The notes under the pieces are model-generated. The model saw only the letters and a program-made list of their open reading frames with translations, was not told where the DNA came from and did no database searches. DNA of 64,000 bases, from contig NZ_OBDR01000001.1 of assembly GCF_900215215.1 (NCBI RefSeq), positions 1-64,000 on the forward strand, in the 5' to 3' direction. The position numbers and the translations under genes are program-made. Origin of the DNA: Methanohalophilus euhalobius. GTDB lineage: Archaea; Halobacteriota; Methanosarcinia; Methanosarcinales; Methanosarcinaceae. Every line of letters starts with the position of its first letter. The stretch's first letter is position 1. Of the stretch, positions 27,718 through 36,310 are shown one piece after another.

Positions 27718-28452
27718 TCATACCTTGATGAAAAGGCAATGGTTATCTCCTGTTGCATAACACTCTATTTCTTTTATTGATGGCCTCTCACCGGTGATCT
27801 TATGAAGGATACCTTCCAGCATTCCTTCATCAAAAGAGCATATTGGGTGACCAAGAACAGGCATTGACATACATTCAAAACAATCTTTTATTTTAATAGT
27901 AAGAGGCTCTGTATCTTCGATCTGTACTTTTCCCAGTTTATAGCATTTCCAGAAAGAGCGTATCTCTTCAAGGCTGTCAATAAAATCTCCTTGCTCAAAA
28001 GTATTTGCAATTTGTGTGCCGATGTCACTTCCTATGTGTTTGATTATAGGATTATGATCAATGCCCTGGGCTTCAAAGCCTGCTTTGAAAGCACAGAAAA
28101 CGTTCTGGAAAAAATCAGTTTCACTGGAAAATGTGTTTGAGAAATTTTCCAGGCTGTGGTAGTAGTGAGTATCCAGTGGTTTTTGTGAACAAGCTACGTA
28201 TTTTGAGGATAAACTATAATTCTTTTTTCGCCTATCCACCGCGTCTACTGATTCTCTCAATAGGTTTGCTCTTTTAAGGTCGTTAAGATGTACTGATACA
28301 GTGGATTTGGCTTTCCCTGTATTTTGGACAATTTCATCGAAAGAACATGGCCTTTTGTTCAGTAAATCCATTATATGCAATTTAACGGCACCGTTAATTG
28401 CAATGAAACCATTACTGGTAGCAAAAAGGGCCGTGCGGTTCGTTGTGTTCAT
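27718..28452 (-). CDS. ArsR-type HTH protein with V4R domain
   Basis: A 244-residue regulator: an N-terminal winged helix (about 18-80, SFDEIVQNTGKAKSTVSVHL) and a C-terminal V4R (4-vinyl reductase-like) domain (about 140-244), a small-molecule or metal-binding fold. The V4R part carries conserved Cys residues (DCFECMSMPVLGHPICSFDEG) and ends ATGDNHCLF. Such proteins are common in methylotrophic methanogens and may sense corrinoid or related hydrophobic ligands; the ligand is not proven here. Confidence 0.82.
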   Translation of the reverse strand: MNTTNRTALFATSNGFIAINGAVKLHIMDLLNKRPCSFDEIVQNTGKAKSTVSVHLNDLKRANLLRESVDAVDRRKKNYSLSSKYVACSQKPLDTHYYHSLENFSNTFSSETDFFQNVFCAFKAGFEAQGIDHNPIIKHIGSDIGTQIANTFEQGDFIDSLEEIRSFWKCYKLGKVQIEDTEPLTIKIKDCFECMSMPVLGHPICSFDEGMLEGILHKITGERPSIKEIECYATGDNHCLFIKV

Positions 28453-28541
28453 CCAGATGAGCTATAAAGGGAGTGGAGTATATAAATGTTCGCTCCATTC
28501 CGAATGAATTTTATAACAAAACATACCTCTCAATGAGCTGA

Positions 28542-29564
28542 ATGGAAGAAAATTTTGCAATTATAGTACCTGCCAGGGATACTGAAAAAGTAAGATTTGA
28601 ATTACAATCCAGGGAGTTGCTGGATCGGAGCCGAAAATTCGTATCTCGCATTGTTGAAGGTGGAAGTTTTGTTGAAATTCCAGTCACAGATTTGGTAAGT
28701 GGCTATGAAATAAAACGTCAGGAACAACCGGAGTTCTACCGTCAGCAGATGAACCTGAAAGAGAGGCTTGCCGGTAAAATGAAACCGGAGGAACTGGAAG
28801 CAATTCCTTCTGGCTGGCAAATTCTTGGAAACATTATAGTAGTTACAATTCCTGATAAAATAATGCATAGGGGAGTAGAAATTGCTGAAGAATTACTGAA
28901 TATGTATCCCTCCTGTGACACTGTTGTAAGGGATTTGGGTATCAATGGCAGTTTACGGCAACCAAAAAGACAGCTTGTGAGTGGTAATACCACAGAAACA
29001 ATACACAAAGAGAATGGCTGTTATTTCAAACTTGATGTGACAGAGGTTATGTATTCCAAAGGTAACCTAAGGGAAAAAAACAGGATGAGTAAACTTGGAA
29101 ATGGGGAAATTGTTGTTGATATGTTTGCTGGAATTGGTTATTTCACTCTCCCGATGGCAGTGCATTCCCAACCTGAAAAAATATACTCGATTGAGCTGAA
29201 TCCGGTCTCATTTGGCTATCTCAGAGATAACGTAAGATTGAATAATGTACAACATATTGTACAACCCCTGCATGGCAACTGTGCTGAAGTAACACCTAAA
29301 GAAGTTGCTGATCGGGTAATCATGGGATATGTGGGAGGAACAGCGGATTATTTGCCTGCTGCAATCGGTGCATTAAGTGAAAAAGGGGGCATATTGCATT
29401 TTCATGAAGCACTGGCTGAAAATTTAATGTTTGATAGGCCAATCGGGCAGATTACAAAGGCAGCAAAAATGCAGGGGAGAAATGTGGAGATTATGGAGTG
29501 TCGCAGTATCAAAAAATATTCCCCGGGCGTCTGGCATGTTGTCGTGGACGCACGTATATGGTAA
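28542..29564 (+). CDS. tRNA methyltransferase of the Trm5/Taw2 family
   Basis: A 340-residue class I SAM enzyme acting at G37 of tRNA. It has the D1-D2 N-terminal region and the catalytic Rossmann domain with VVDMFAGIGYFTLPMA (SAM binding) and SIELNP. At the catalytic position where Trm5 usually has N-x-P-P/L-P, it reads VIMGYVGG, which fits Taw2 (aminocarboxypropyl transfer in wyosine synthesis) better than Trm5. I call the family with confidence but the reaction with less. Confidence 0.8.
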   Translation: MEENFAIIVPARDTEKVRFELQSRELLDRSRKFVSRIVEGGSFVEIPVTDLVSGYEIKRQEQPEFYRQQMNLKERLAGKMKPEELEAIPSGWQILGNIIVVTIPDKIMHRGVEIAEELLNMYPSCDTVVRDLGINGSLRQPKRQLVSGNTTETIHKENGCYFKLDVTEVMYSKGNLREKNRMSKLGNGEIVVDMFAGIGYFTLPMAVHSQPEKIYSIELNPVSFGYLRDNVRLNNVQHIVQPLHGNCAEVTPKEVADRVIMGYVGGTADYLPAAIGALSEKGGILHFHEALAENLMFDRPIGQITKAAKMQGRNVEIMECRSIKKYSPGVWHVVVDARIW

Positions 29565-29574
29565 AGGAGATTTA

Positions 29575-30048
29575 TCATGTTTTCTTCAGGGACACTGACA
29601 TGTCCGAATCAATTATGCAATCGAAATCCAGAGCATCGGTCCATCCCTGTTTTTCAAATATTGACTGGAAACAGATGCCTATAAGCAGTTTCTTCTGAGA
29701 CCCCTCATATATCGATTCAAGAATCGTTTTCAATTCCTCTGGTTCCACTCCGGTTTTGGGCATGGCAAGCCCGCCAAGCAGTACGATCGTATCAGCATGA
29801 TAATCAATTGTATCACCGAGTTGCATTCCCATATCCGTGGGAATTAGTTGTTTTGCTTTTTCGATATCAGTATTGGCTACAAATCCCATCTGCCTGGAAC
29901 TTTTACGCAGGGAATAAGCGGCAATTTCTGCAAAAGGTGTACAAAACCCCGGAGTTCCAATAAAAATGATTTTTTCCGATTCTTTGGCCAGAGATGCAAA
30001 TTTTTTCAGTAATGCGCCGATTCCTTCAGATTTTTCAAGTATTTCCAC
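29575..30048 (-). CDS. DUF2124 family protein
   Basis: A 157-residue protein found mainly in methanogens, of unknown function. It has an alpha/beta fold with IIFIGTPGFCTPFAEIAAY near the start and VLLGGLAMPKTG in the middle. The start is GTG at 30048, supported by GGTGATC upstream. It is 26 bases downstream of mch on the same strand, so a role close to the C1 pathway is possible but only by location. Confidence 0.78.
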   Translation of the reverse strand: MEILEKSEGIGALLKKFASLAKESEKIIFIGTPGFCTPFAEIAAYSLRKSSRQMGFVANTDIEKAKQLIPTDMGMQLGDTIDYHADTIVLLGGLAMPKTGVEPEELKTILESIYEGSQKKLLIGICFQSIFEKQGWTDALDFDCIIDSDMSVSLKKT

Positions 30049-30074
30049 TTAGATCACCAAAATTAAAAGGAGGA

Positions 30075-31058
30075 TTATACCTCCTTGATCCCAAAGGATT
30101 CGAGCAGGATACCAGGATTGATACGTCCTGCGGTGTATGATTTTTTAGATGCAACATCGTTTACGGTAATTCTTGCCGGGGCGAACATGCCTGCATCTAC
30201 TTTGAAGAAGTCGAATTCTGCTTCCTTGAATGTTGTATAGAAAGGTTTACCAAAGTCTCTGGAAGTTGTGGATGGTGTCTTTTTGACATATTCCTCAAGG
30301 TCATCTTGTCCGTAGTCTACTGTGTAGTAGGTCTCCCCGCAGTAGATTACGCAGTCATTGGTTGAACCCATGCATTTTGTATCGTCACCAACAATAGGTG
30401 CTATTGGTGCCACACCGAAACCACTCTTAATTGTATTGATATCGAAACCCACGGATTCCATTTTGTGGATACCTGTCTCCACAATACGGGCAGAGATCTG
30501 GACAGAACCTGCAATGGATGCAGTAGGTGCCACTGCGATATAGACATTTTCCGGGTCAACACTGCAGTGTTTGGCGATATATTCTACGACTTCCTCGTCC
30601 GGGAGTTTGCCGGATTCCATTACAAGCACAGCAGCTTCGGCATCATCCTTGTAATCGATTTCCTGGTAAAGTTCCTTTGGCTTGAGTCCGAGGGCACGTG
30701 CAGGACCTGAACCCATTCCGAAATACTTGCCAACGGAAATTCTCCAACCCGCATACTGGGAACCCATGCAAGCGACTGTGGGATAATCGGTTACGATCTG
30801 AATTGCAGGCACCGGGAGTCCGTCAAGGTCGAATTTGGTGTAGGTAATTTCTGCAAGATCGGCAAGACAGAGGCGTGAGAGATACATACCTGCGTCATAG
30901 CCACCCTTGGCATTGACTCCACAATCAAATATTGTGGCGCCATTTTCGAGCTGTTTGGATTCAACATTAATCTCATCTTCCCAGTCCAGCATTTCATCAA
31001 TTATTGCAAGTCCCTTTTCATTAACACTAATCACATTATCACCAGTAGATATTTTCAT
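30075..31058 (-). CDS. mch: Methenyltetrahydromethanopterin cyclohydrolase
   Basis: Mch, 327 residues, interconverts methenyl- and formyl-tetrahydromethanopterin (tetrahydrosarcinapterin here), a step of the oxidative branch in methylotrophic methanogenesis. The sequence is full length and typical throughout: [44 protein letters not shown] and [16 protein letters not shown]. The gene is divergent from mtmC2, sharing a 418-base intergenic region with it. Confidence 0.96.
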   Translation of the reverse strand: MKISTGDNVISVNEKGLAIIDEMLDWEDEINVESKQLENGATIFDCGVNAKGGYDAGMYLSRLCLADLAEITYTKFDLDGLPVPAIQIVTDYPTVACMGSQYAGWRISVGKYFGMGSGPARALGLKPKELYQEIDYKDDAEAAVLVMESGKLPDEEVVEYIAKHCSVDPENVYIAVAPTASIAGSVQISARIVETGIHKMESVGFDINTIKSGFGVAPIAPIVGDDTKCMGSTNDCVIYCGETYYTVDYGQDDLEEYVKKTPSTTSRDFGKPFYTTFKEAEFDFFKVDAGMFAPARITVNDVASKKSYTAGRINPGILLESFGIKEV

Positions 31059-31476
31059 TAATTTACCCTATACTTTTAGATTACTTTGCTGTAAATCTAA
31101 CAAGTACAAATGGTACAGTTAGAACGATACATATTCGTTTCGGTTTTATGGATGAGTAATTGCCTATTATGAGTTATACTCATCCCAATTTATACTTAAT
31201 TTCCTGAAATTCATATTAGGAATGTTGGTTAAAAATCCTATTTTTTAGTAAAATGGCTGTAACTTAGTTTTCAAAAAACGTTGTCGATTTTGATGCCATG
31301 ATCGCTTTGTTTACGTCTGTCCTTTTGAATTGCTTTTTGAATTTTTGAGGTATCTACCATTTTTATGCGGATTGAAAAAACGTGGTCGGCTAGGTTATAT
31401 AAAATTGCTTTTTAAGTTCATTGTAACAGCAGCCTATGATATGACAGCTGCTGTACAGTTAGATATAGGTGATTTA
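31059..31476. promoter_or_regulatory. Shared mch / mtmC2 intergenic region with two inverted repeats
   Basis: Two features stand out. GGATGAGTA (31150-31158) is repeated inverted as TACTCATCC (31177-31185), a perfect 9-bp dyad with an 18-base spacer, close to the mch side. A TATA-like TTATATAAA at about 31394-31402 would start mtmC2 transcription near 31425, exactly where ACAGCAGC (31426-31433) and GCTGCTGT (31447-31454) form a perfect 8-bp stem. The ribosome binding site AGGTGAT follows at 31467. Confidence 0.55.
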
Positions 31477-32130
31477 ATGGGAAAACAGGAAATGTATGAT
31501 AAACTCAGAGATGCGATTGTCAACCAGGACATCAATGGTACTGGTCCCCTCGTCCAGGAAGCCCTGGATGCAGGTTTAACTCCTTTCGAGATCATCAATG
31601 ATGGTCTGTCTGTGGGTATGAAGATCATCGGTGACAAATTCGAAGCCGCCGAAGTCTACCTTCCCCAGATAATGATGTCTGCCAAGGCCATGAAAGCCGC
31701 CATGGAAATTCTTGATCCACTCCTTGCAGAGGATGAGACCTCAGAATCCGTTGGAACCTGCATCAAGTTCGTCCAGGAAGGCGACATCCACGATATAGGT
31801 CACAGGCTTGTTGGAACCATGCTCGGTGCAAACGGTTTCACCGTTGTCGACATGGGTGTTGACGTACCCAACGACAAGGTCATCGAAGAAGTAGCAGCCC
31901 ACAAAGGCGAGAAACTTCTGCTTTCCGGCTCTGCCCTTATGACCACTTCCATGCTCGGCCAGAAAGACGTCATGCGTCTGCTCGAAGAAGAAGGTCTGCG
32001 TGACTCTGTAAAAGTAATGTTCGGTGGAGCTCCGGTCACAGATTCCTGGATTAAGGAAATCGGTGCTGACGCAACAGCAGAAAACGCAGCAGAAGCCGCA
32101 AACGTGGCTCTTGACTTAATGAAAAAATAA
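31477..32130 (+). CDS. mtmC: Monomethylamine corrinoid protein (copy 2)
   Basis: This protein (217 residues) is identical in sequence to copy 1, including the DIHDIG motif with H105. By eye the DNA is also identical across the whole gene. The frame is open 49 codons further upstream (to 31330), but the ATG at 31477 has the same GGTGAT site as copy 1 and starts at the same residue. It is followed after 18 bases by mtmB2. Confidence 0.95.
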   Translation: MGKQEMYDKLRDAIVNQDINGTGPLVQEALDAGLTPFEIINDGLSVGMKIIGDKFEAAEVYLPQIMMSAKAMKAAMEILDPLLAEDETSESVGTCIKFVQEGDIHDIGHRLVGTMLGANGFTVVDMGVDVPNDKVIEEVAAHKGEKLLLSGSALMTTSMLGQKDVMRLLEEEGLRDSVKVMFGGAPVTDSWIKEIGADATAENAAEAANVALDLMKK

Positions 32131-32148
32131 AACAGGGAGGATTAATTT

Positions 32149-33525
32149 ATGACATTTACCAAATCCGTAACTTGCTATGATTTTTATGACCGTGCCCAGA
32201 CCGGTGAGAAATGCACCCAGGATGACTGGGACTTAATGACCATCCCGATGAAGTCAATGGAACTGAAGCAGAAATACAATCTTGACTTTGGTAAGGAATT
32301 TGTTCCAACCGACAAGGACCAGATGGAAAGGCTGTTCAAAGCCGGTTTCGAGATGCTTCTGGACTGTGGTATCTGGTGTACCGACACCCACCGTATCGTC
32401 AAATACACAGAAGACGAGATCTGGGATGCAATCAACAATCCGCACAGGGAATTCCAGCTTGGTAGCGGTCGTGACGCAGTCTACTGCCGCAAGCGTAGTG
32501 TAGGTGACAAGAGAAAACCAATCGTGCAGGGTGGTCCAACCGGTTCCCCAATATCTGAAGATGTCTTCATGCCTGTGCACATGAGTTACGCTCTTGAGAA
32601 AGAATGTGACACCATCGTCAACGGTGTAATGACCTCTGCCCGTGGTAAATCTCCTGTACCCGGCAGTCCTTACGAAGTTCTTGCATCCAAATCCGAAACC
32701 CGGCAGATCAGGACCGCCGCTTCCATGGCAGGTCGTCCCGGTATGGCAGTTTAGGGCCCTGAGACTTCTCTGTCTGCCCAGGGTAACATCGGTGCAGACT
32801 GTGCCGGTGGTATGAACTCCAACGACAGCCACGAAGTCTCCCAGCTGAACGAACTTAAGATCGATCTTGACGCAATCGCTGTCATTGCCCACTACAAGGG
32901 TAACAGTGACATCATCATGGATGAACAGATGCCAATTTTCGGAGGCTACGCCGGTGGTATCGAGGAAACAGCCATTGTCAACGTTGCCACGCATATTAAT
33001 TCCATGGTAATGAGCAGTGCCAGCTGGCACCTTGATGGTCCTGTGCACATTCGCTGGGGCTCCACCAATACCCGTGAGACCCTTATGATCGCAGGTTGGA
33101 CATGTGCCACCATTTCCGAGTTCACAGATCTGCTGTCCGGTAACCAGTACTATCCATGTGCAGGTCCATGTACCGAGATGTGCCTGCTTGAGGCTGCTGC
33201 CCAGTCCATGACCGATACTGCATCCGGTCGTGAGATCCTGTCCGGTGTTGCATCTGCAAAGGGTGTTATCACTGACAAGACTACCGGTATGGAAGCACGT
33301 ATGATGGGAGAAGTCGCACGTGCAACCGCGGGTATGGATATCGATACTGTCAACCAGATTCTGGATAAACTTGTAGCAAGCTATGAAGGCGATTATGCCA
33401 ACGCACCTGCAGGCAAGACGTTCCAGGAATGCTATGATGTTGCAACCGTTACACCGACCGAGGAATACGTCAAGGTCTATGACGGGGCAAAGAAAAAACT
33501 CGAAGACCTGGGTCTGGTGTTCTGA
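32149..33525 (+). CDS. mtmB: Monomethylamine methyltransferase with in-frame pyrrolysine (copy 2)
   Basis: A second 458-residue MtmB, with the amber codon at 32752-32754 (codon 202). It differs from copy 1 by only a few residues, for example GGIEETAIVNVATHINSM where copy 1 has GGVEETAIVDVATHLNSM. The DNA matches copy 1 exactly until just after the amber region; changes cluster in the last 620 bases. A hairpin terminator follows, then the permease genes. Confidence 0.97.
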
Positions 33526-33530
33526 ATGTG

Positions 33531-33557
33531 AAAGAGCCATTTTTATGGCTCTTTTTT
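33531..33557 (+). terminator. Hairpin terminator after mtmB2
   Basis: AAAGAGCCAT and ATGGCTCTTT form a 10-bp stem around TTTT, followed by more T residues. It starts five bases after the mtmB2 stop. Some read-through into the permease genes 37 bases further on is plausible, since no clear TATA box follows it. Confidence 0.75.
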
Positions 33558-33593
33558 ATGTATTGTTTATAACAACAAATAGGAGGCATCCAA

Positions 33594-33692
33594 ATGGGTA
33601 CTTGGACTATAATTAACGGCGTCATTTACCTGGTATGTTTCGCCATGATCGGCTGGATGTTGCTTGATGCAATGAAGGTAGCGAAAAAATAA
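33594..33692 (+). CDS. 32-residue membrane peptide upstream of the amine permease
   Basis: A short ORF that starts MGTWTIINGVIYLV and ends AMKVAKK. It is one hydrophobic helix (about residues 5-25) with a lysine-rich C-terminus, so the inside-positive rule places the C-terminus in the cytoplasm. AGGAGG stands nine bases before the ATG, which is strong support for translation. The permease starts 14 bases after the stop. The arrangement resembles small accessory subunits of secondary transporters. I do not recognise a named family. Confidence 0.7.
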   Translation: MGTWTIINGVIYLVCFAMIGWMLLDAMKVAKK

Positions 33693-33706
33693 TGGGGGAA
33701 TATTGA

Positions 33707-35092
33707 ATGACCGATGAAATTACTAATGATCCCTTGGAAGAATCTACCAGTCTTGTGAAGACACTAAGACCATACCATGTATGGGCACTTGGTGTCGGGA
33801 TTGTGCTGGTGGGTGAATATATGGGATGGAACTTTACGGTTGCCAAAGGTGGTATATTGGGTTCCCTTTTGGCATTACTTGTTGCCGGTACAATGTATCT
33901 GATGGTTTCTCTTTGTGCAAGTGAGCTAGGTGCGTCTACCAAACTTGCGGGAGGACCTTATGACTGGGCAAGATTATTTGTAGGTCCCGGTGCAGCGGCA
34001 CTGGTGGGACTTGCTGTTTATATGGAATACATCGCTCTGGAAGCCGCAGATTCCATTGTTGTGGCATCAATTGCAGAATCAATATTGCCGGAGATACAAG
34101 TATTCCCGATCACGCTTTTAGTGATCACATTCTTGACATTTATGAATTACAGGGGGGTTGTGGCAGCGCTCAACCTTAATTTCGCATTGAGTTTTACTGC
34201 ATTCATTGCAATTCTTGTGTTCTTTGCCATGAGTATTACAGGTGTTGGAGGAGTCTGGAATCCGGGTAACTTAATATCCGGTGCTATTCCAAATGGCTTG
34301 ATAGGAATTTTCGCTGCATTGCAATTTGGTCCCTGGTTCTATCTGGGTATAGAAGGAGCGGCTATGAGTGCTGAAGAATGTAAACATCCTTCCAGGGCAG
34401 TGCCTCTGGGTCAACAGGCAGGGATGATCACTCTTTTGCTTGCAGCCGGTATGACACTGTATGTATGTTCTGGCCTTATACCCACAGACCAGCTTGGTGT
34501 ATCTGTCTATCCACTTTATGAGGCAGCCACTAACAGCGGTGTACAATTGCTCGTAGTACTTCTTGCAATAGGTACTCTCTTTACATGTCTTGCAAGTGCC
34601 AACGGTACTATCTGTGACTCATCCAGATCATGGTATGCCCTATCAAGGGACCAATTCCTGACTCCATGGTTCTCTGCTGTACATCCAAAATATAACACGC
34701 CTTACAGGGCTGTTATTTTCACTATGCCAATTGCGATCGCATTTGCATTCAGTGGTTTCCTGGATCAGGTTATCACATTCTCGATAGTATCCGGACTAGT
34801 GTGCTATGTGATGATTCCATTCTCCCTGATTCGTTTCAGAAAGATGTTCCCACAACACAACAACAAGGTGCGTCCATTCGTTGGCCCGTTGCAACCCTGG
34901 CTTGCATACTTCACAATATTCCTGGCACTTGTGATCATGTCAACCCTGCAGTGGGGATACAGGTATAATCTGATATTTGCCCTGCTGTTCTATGCGATTG
35001 CATATTTCTATTTCAACCGGAGATATCGGAGTTTAGAAGTTAGCCATGACTGGGGCGAAGAGATGGGTTGGCCCGAGCCTGTGAGGACATAA
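33707..35092 (+). CDS. APC-family amine permease (probable methylamine permease)
   Basis: A 461-residue transporter with about twelve membrane segments, closest in character to ethanolamine/amino-acid permeases of the APC superfamily: LRPYHVWALGVGIVLVGEYMGWN at the first helix, KLAGGPYDWAR after helix 2, and GIEGAAMSAEECKHPSR near the middle. Its place behind mtmC2B2 suggests monomethylamine import, as proposed for MtmP of Methanosarcina. GGGGGAA lies upstream of the ATG. Confidence 0.85.
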   Translation: MTDEITNDPLEESTSLVKTLRPYHVWALGVGIVLVGEYMGWNFTVAKGGILGSLLALLVAGTMYLMVSLCASELGASTKLAGGPYDWARLFVGPGAAALVGLAVYMEYIALEAADSIVVASIAESILPEIQVFPITLLVITFLTFMNYRGVVAALNLNFALSFTAFIAILVFFAMSITGVGGVWNPGNLISGAIPNGLIGIFAALQFGPWFYLGIEGAAMSAEECKHPSRAVPLGQQAGMITLLLAAGMTLYVCSGLIPTDQLGVSVYPLYEAATNSGVQLLVVLLAIGTLFTCLASANGTICDSSRSWYALSRDQFLTPWFSAVHPKYNTPYRAVIFTMPIAIAFAFSGFLDQVITFSIVSGLVCYVMIPFSLIRFRKMFPQHNNKVRPFVGPLQPWLAYFTIFLALVIMSTLQWGYRYNLIFALLFYAIAYFYFNRRYRSLEVSHDWGEEMGWPEPVRT

Positions 35093-35105
35093 GGAGGTAA
35101 TGATC

Positions 35106-35393
35106 TTGGAAGATAAACAAAAAAAGGAAAATGTTGATTCTGTAAGATACATGAGCAAACTGCGGCAGGACGCTCTTGTTGTGGTGGTTTTGATGGGTAT
35201 TTTGTTCTTCTCAGAGTCATTCATCTTCTATACTATAATTACCACTGTATGGGACAGCACGCCTGAACTTTCAAGTATATTCCCGGTTTATGCGCTGTTC
35301 TTACTGCTGGTACTGGGTATAGGAACCGCTGCATGTCTAAGGGTGTATAGTTCTATAAAGGAGCATATGTATACATTCAGGTATTATGACTGA
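35106..35393 (+). CDS. Small two-helix membrane protein 1
   Basis: An unrecognised protein of about 95 residues with two membrane helices (about 25-47 and 58-80) and charged ends. An ATG at 35100 is only two bases after GGAGG, too close for normal initiation; the in-frame TTG at 35106 (start of LEDKQKK) has an 8-base spacer and is preferred. It follows the permease by a few bases and is probably co-transcribed with it. Confidence 0.65.
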   Translation: MEDKQKKENVDSVRYMSKLRQDALVVVVLMGILFFSESFIFYTIITTVWDSTPELSSIFPVYALFLLLVLGIGTAACLRVYSSIKEHMYTFRYYD

Positions 35394-35405
35394 GGAGGAT
35401 TAAAT

Positions 35406-35657
35406 ATGGCAGTTACTAGCAGGGGAAAGGAAAGAAGCGTATTCATGCAGATATTTGACATCTTGTTTATTTTTATAGTGGCAGGTATCTGTGTTGTACT
35501 GCCTGTTGTCCTGCAAGGTACCGTCCTTGTAGGCTGGGGGGAGTCAGGAGGCATGAAATTTATCTGGGATCCGGTGTCTTATTTCAGCCTGGTCGCTGTA
35601 ATTCTGGTGTTCTTTGCCGTGGTACTTTTCCACTCGGTTAAGAATTACAGGTTCTGA
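35406..35657 (+). CDS. Small two-helix membrane protein 2
   Basis: An 83-residue protein with two membrane helices (about 14-38 and 54-76) joined by a loop with GWGESGGMKFIWDP. GGAGG lies upstream of the ATG with 7-8 bases between. No named family is recognised. It starts 12 bases after the previous small gene, and a hairpin terminator follows its stop codon, so the transporter unit probably ends here. Confidence 0.7.
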   Translation: MAVTSRGKERSVFMQIFDILFIFIVAGICVVLPVVLQGTVLVGWGESGGMKFIWDPVSYFSLVAVILVFFAVVLFHSVKNYRF

Positions 35658-35688
35658 AGTTGTCAGCAGTGCTGGCAACTTATTTTTT
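35657..35688 (+). terminator. Hairpin terminator after small membrane protein 2
   Basis: AAGTTGTCAGC pairs with GCTGGCAACTT (one G-U pair) around a tiny loop, followed by TATTTTTT. It overlaps the last base of the stop codon. Confidence 0.65.
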
Positions 35689-35709
35689 AATTAATGGGTA
35701 GGTGATACG

Positions 35710-36180
35710 ATGACTGATAATATTAACCGTTTAAAAGATAAGGATAATCCAACGGAAACTGAAAAGAAACATATACCGGTAATCGAAGGACCGTCAATGA
35801 TGACAGCAGGTGGTACCTATGAAGTAACGGTTTCTGTAGGAATTGAACCACATGTAATGGAAGAGAACCACTACATCGAATGGATAGACCTCTATCTTGC
35901 AGATCAGAAGATAGGCAGGGTGGAGCTGGGGCCATCTGCAGAAAAAGCAGAAGCTACATTTAACGTAACTCCTCATGAGGAGCTAATTGGTGAAAAAGAA
36001 TTTGAGGTCTGTCACATAAGGGGTGTAAATGTTTGTGGAGATTGTGGTCTGACTTCTGTGATTACGGATTTTAAAGCAATTGAAAGTTGTAATGTCCATG
36101 GCCTCTGGGAATCTTCCATGGAAGTGGAAGTTATGTCCTCAAAACAAAAACCAGGCAAAAAATGCAGCTGGAAAGCTTGA
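35710..36180 (+). CDS. Superoxide reductase-like (neelaredoxin family) protein
   Basis: A 156-residue cytosolic protein of the desulfoferrodoxin/neelaredoxin family, which reduces superoxide to peroxide at a non-heme iron centre. The expected ligands are present: H21 (KKHIP), H48 (EPHVM), H54 (NHYIEW), C127 and H130 (CNVHGLWE). Unusual are three additional cysteines, C101, C109 and C112 (CHIRG then CGDC), in a segment before the ligand Cys, plus C152 near the end; the N-terminal desulforedoxin domain is absent. It follows the transporter unit after a terminator, so it may have its own promoter. Confidence 0.8.
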   Translation: MTDNINRLKDKDNPTETEKKHIPVIEGPSMMTAGGTYEVTVSVGIEPHVMEENHYIEWIDLYLADQKIGRVELGPSAEKAEATFNVTPHEELIGEKEFEVCHIRGVNVCGDCGLTSVITDFKAIESCNVHGLWESSMEVEVMSSKQKPGKKCSWKA

Positions 36181-36202
36181 TAATCTATATTTGGGATTAA
36201 GA

Positions 36203-36227
36203 TACCGGTCTTGCCGGTACTTTTTTT
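36203..36227 (+). terminator. Hairpin terminator after the superoxide reductase-like gene
   Basis: TACCGG and CCGGTA form a 6-bp stem around TCTTG, followed by C and seven T residues, 22 bases after the stop codon. Confidence 0.65.
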
Positions 36228-36310
36228 ATTTTATTGCAACAAAAAACAAATGGCTATCTAAAAATTTACTTCATATATTTTTTTATAAATTAGCAAACCG
36301 AGGAATAATC

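Noticed and set aside
31150-31185. The dyad as a transcription terminator
   Set aside because: It lies between divergent genes, has an 18-base loop and no T-tract, so an operator is more likely.
31330-31476. 49-codon N-terminal extension of mtmC2
   Set aside because: The extension lies over the promoter and leader hairpin, is absent from mtmC1, and the ATG at 31477 has the conserved GGTGAT site.
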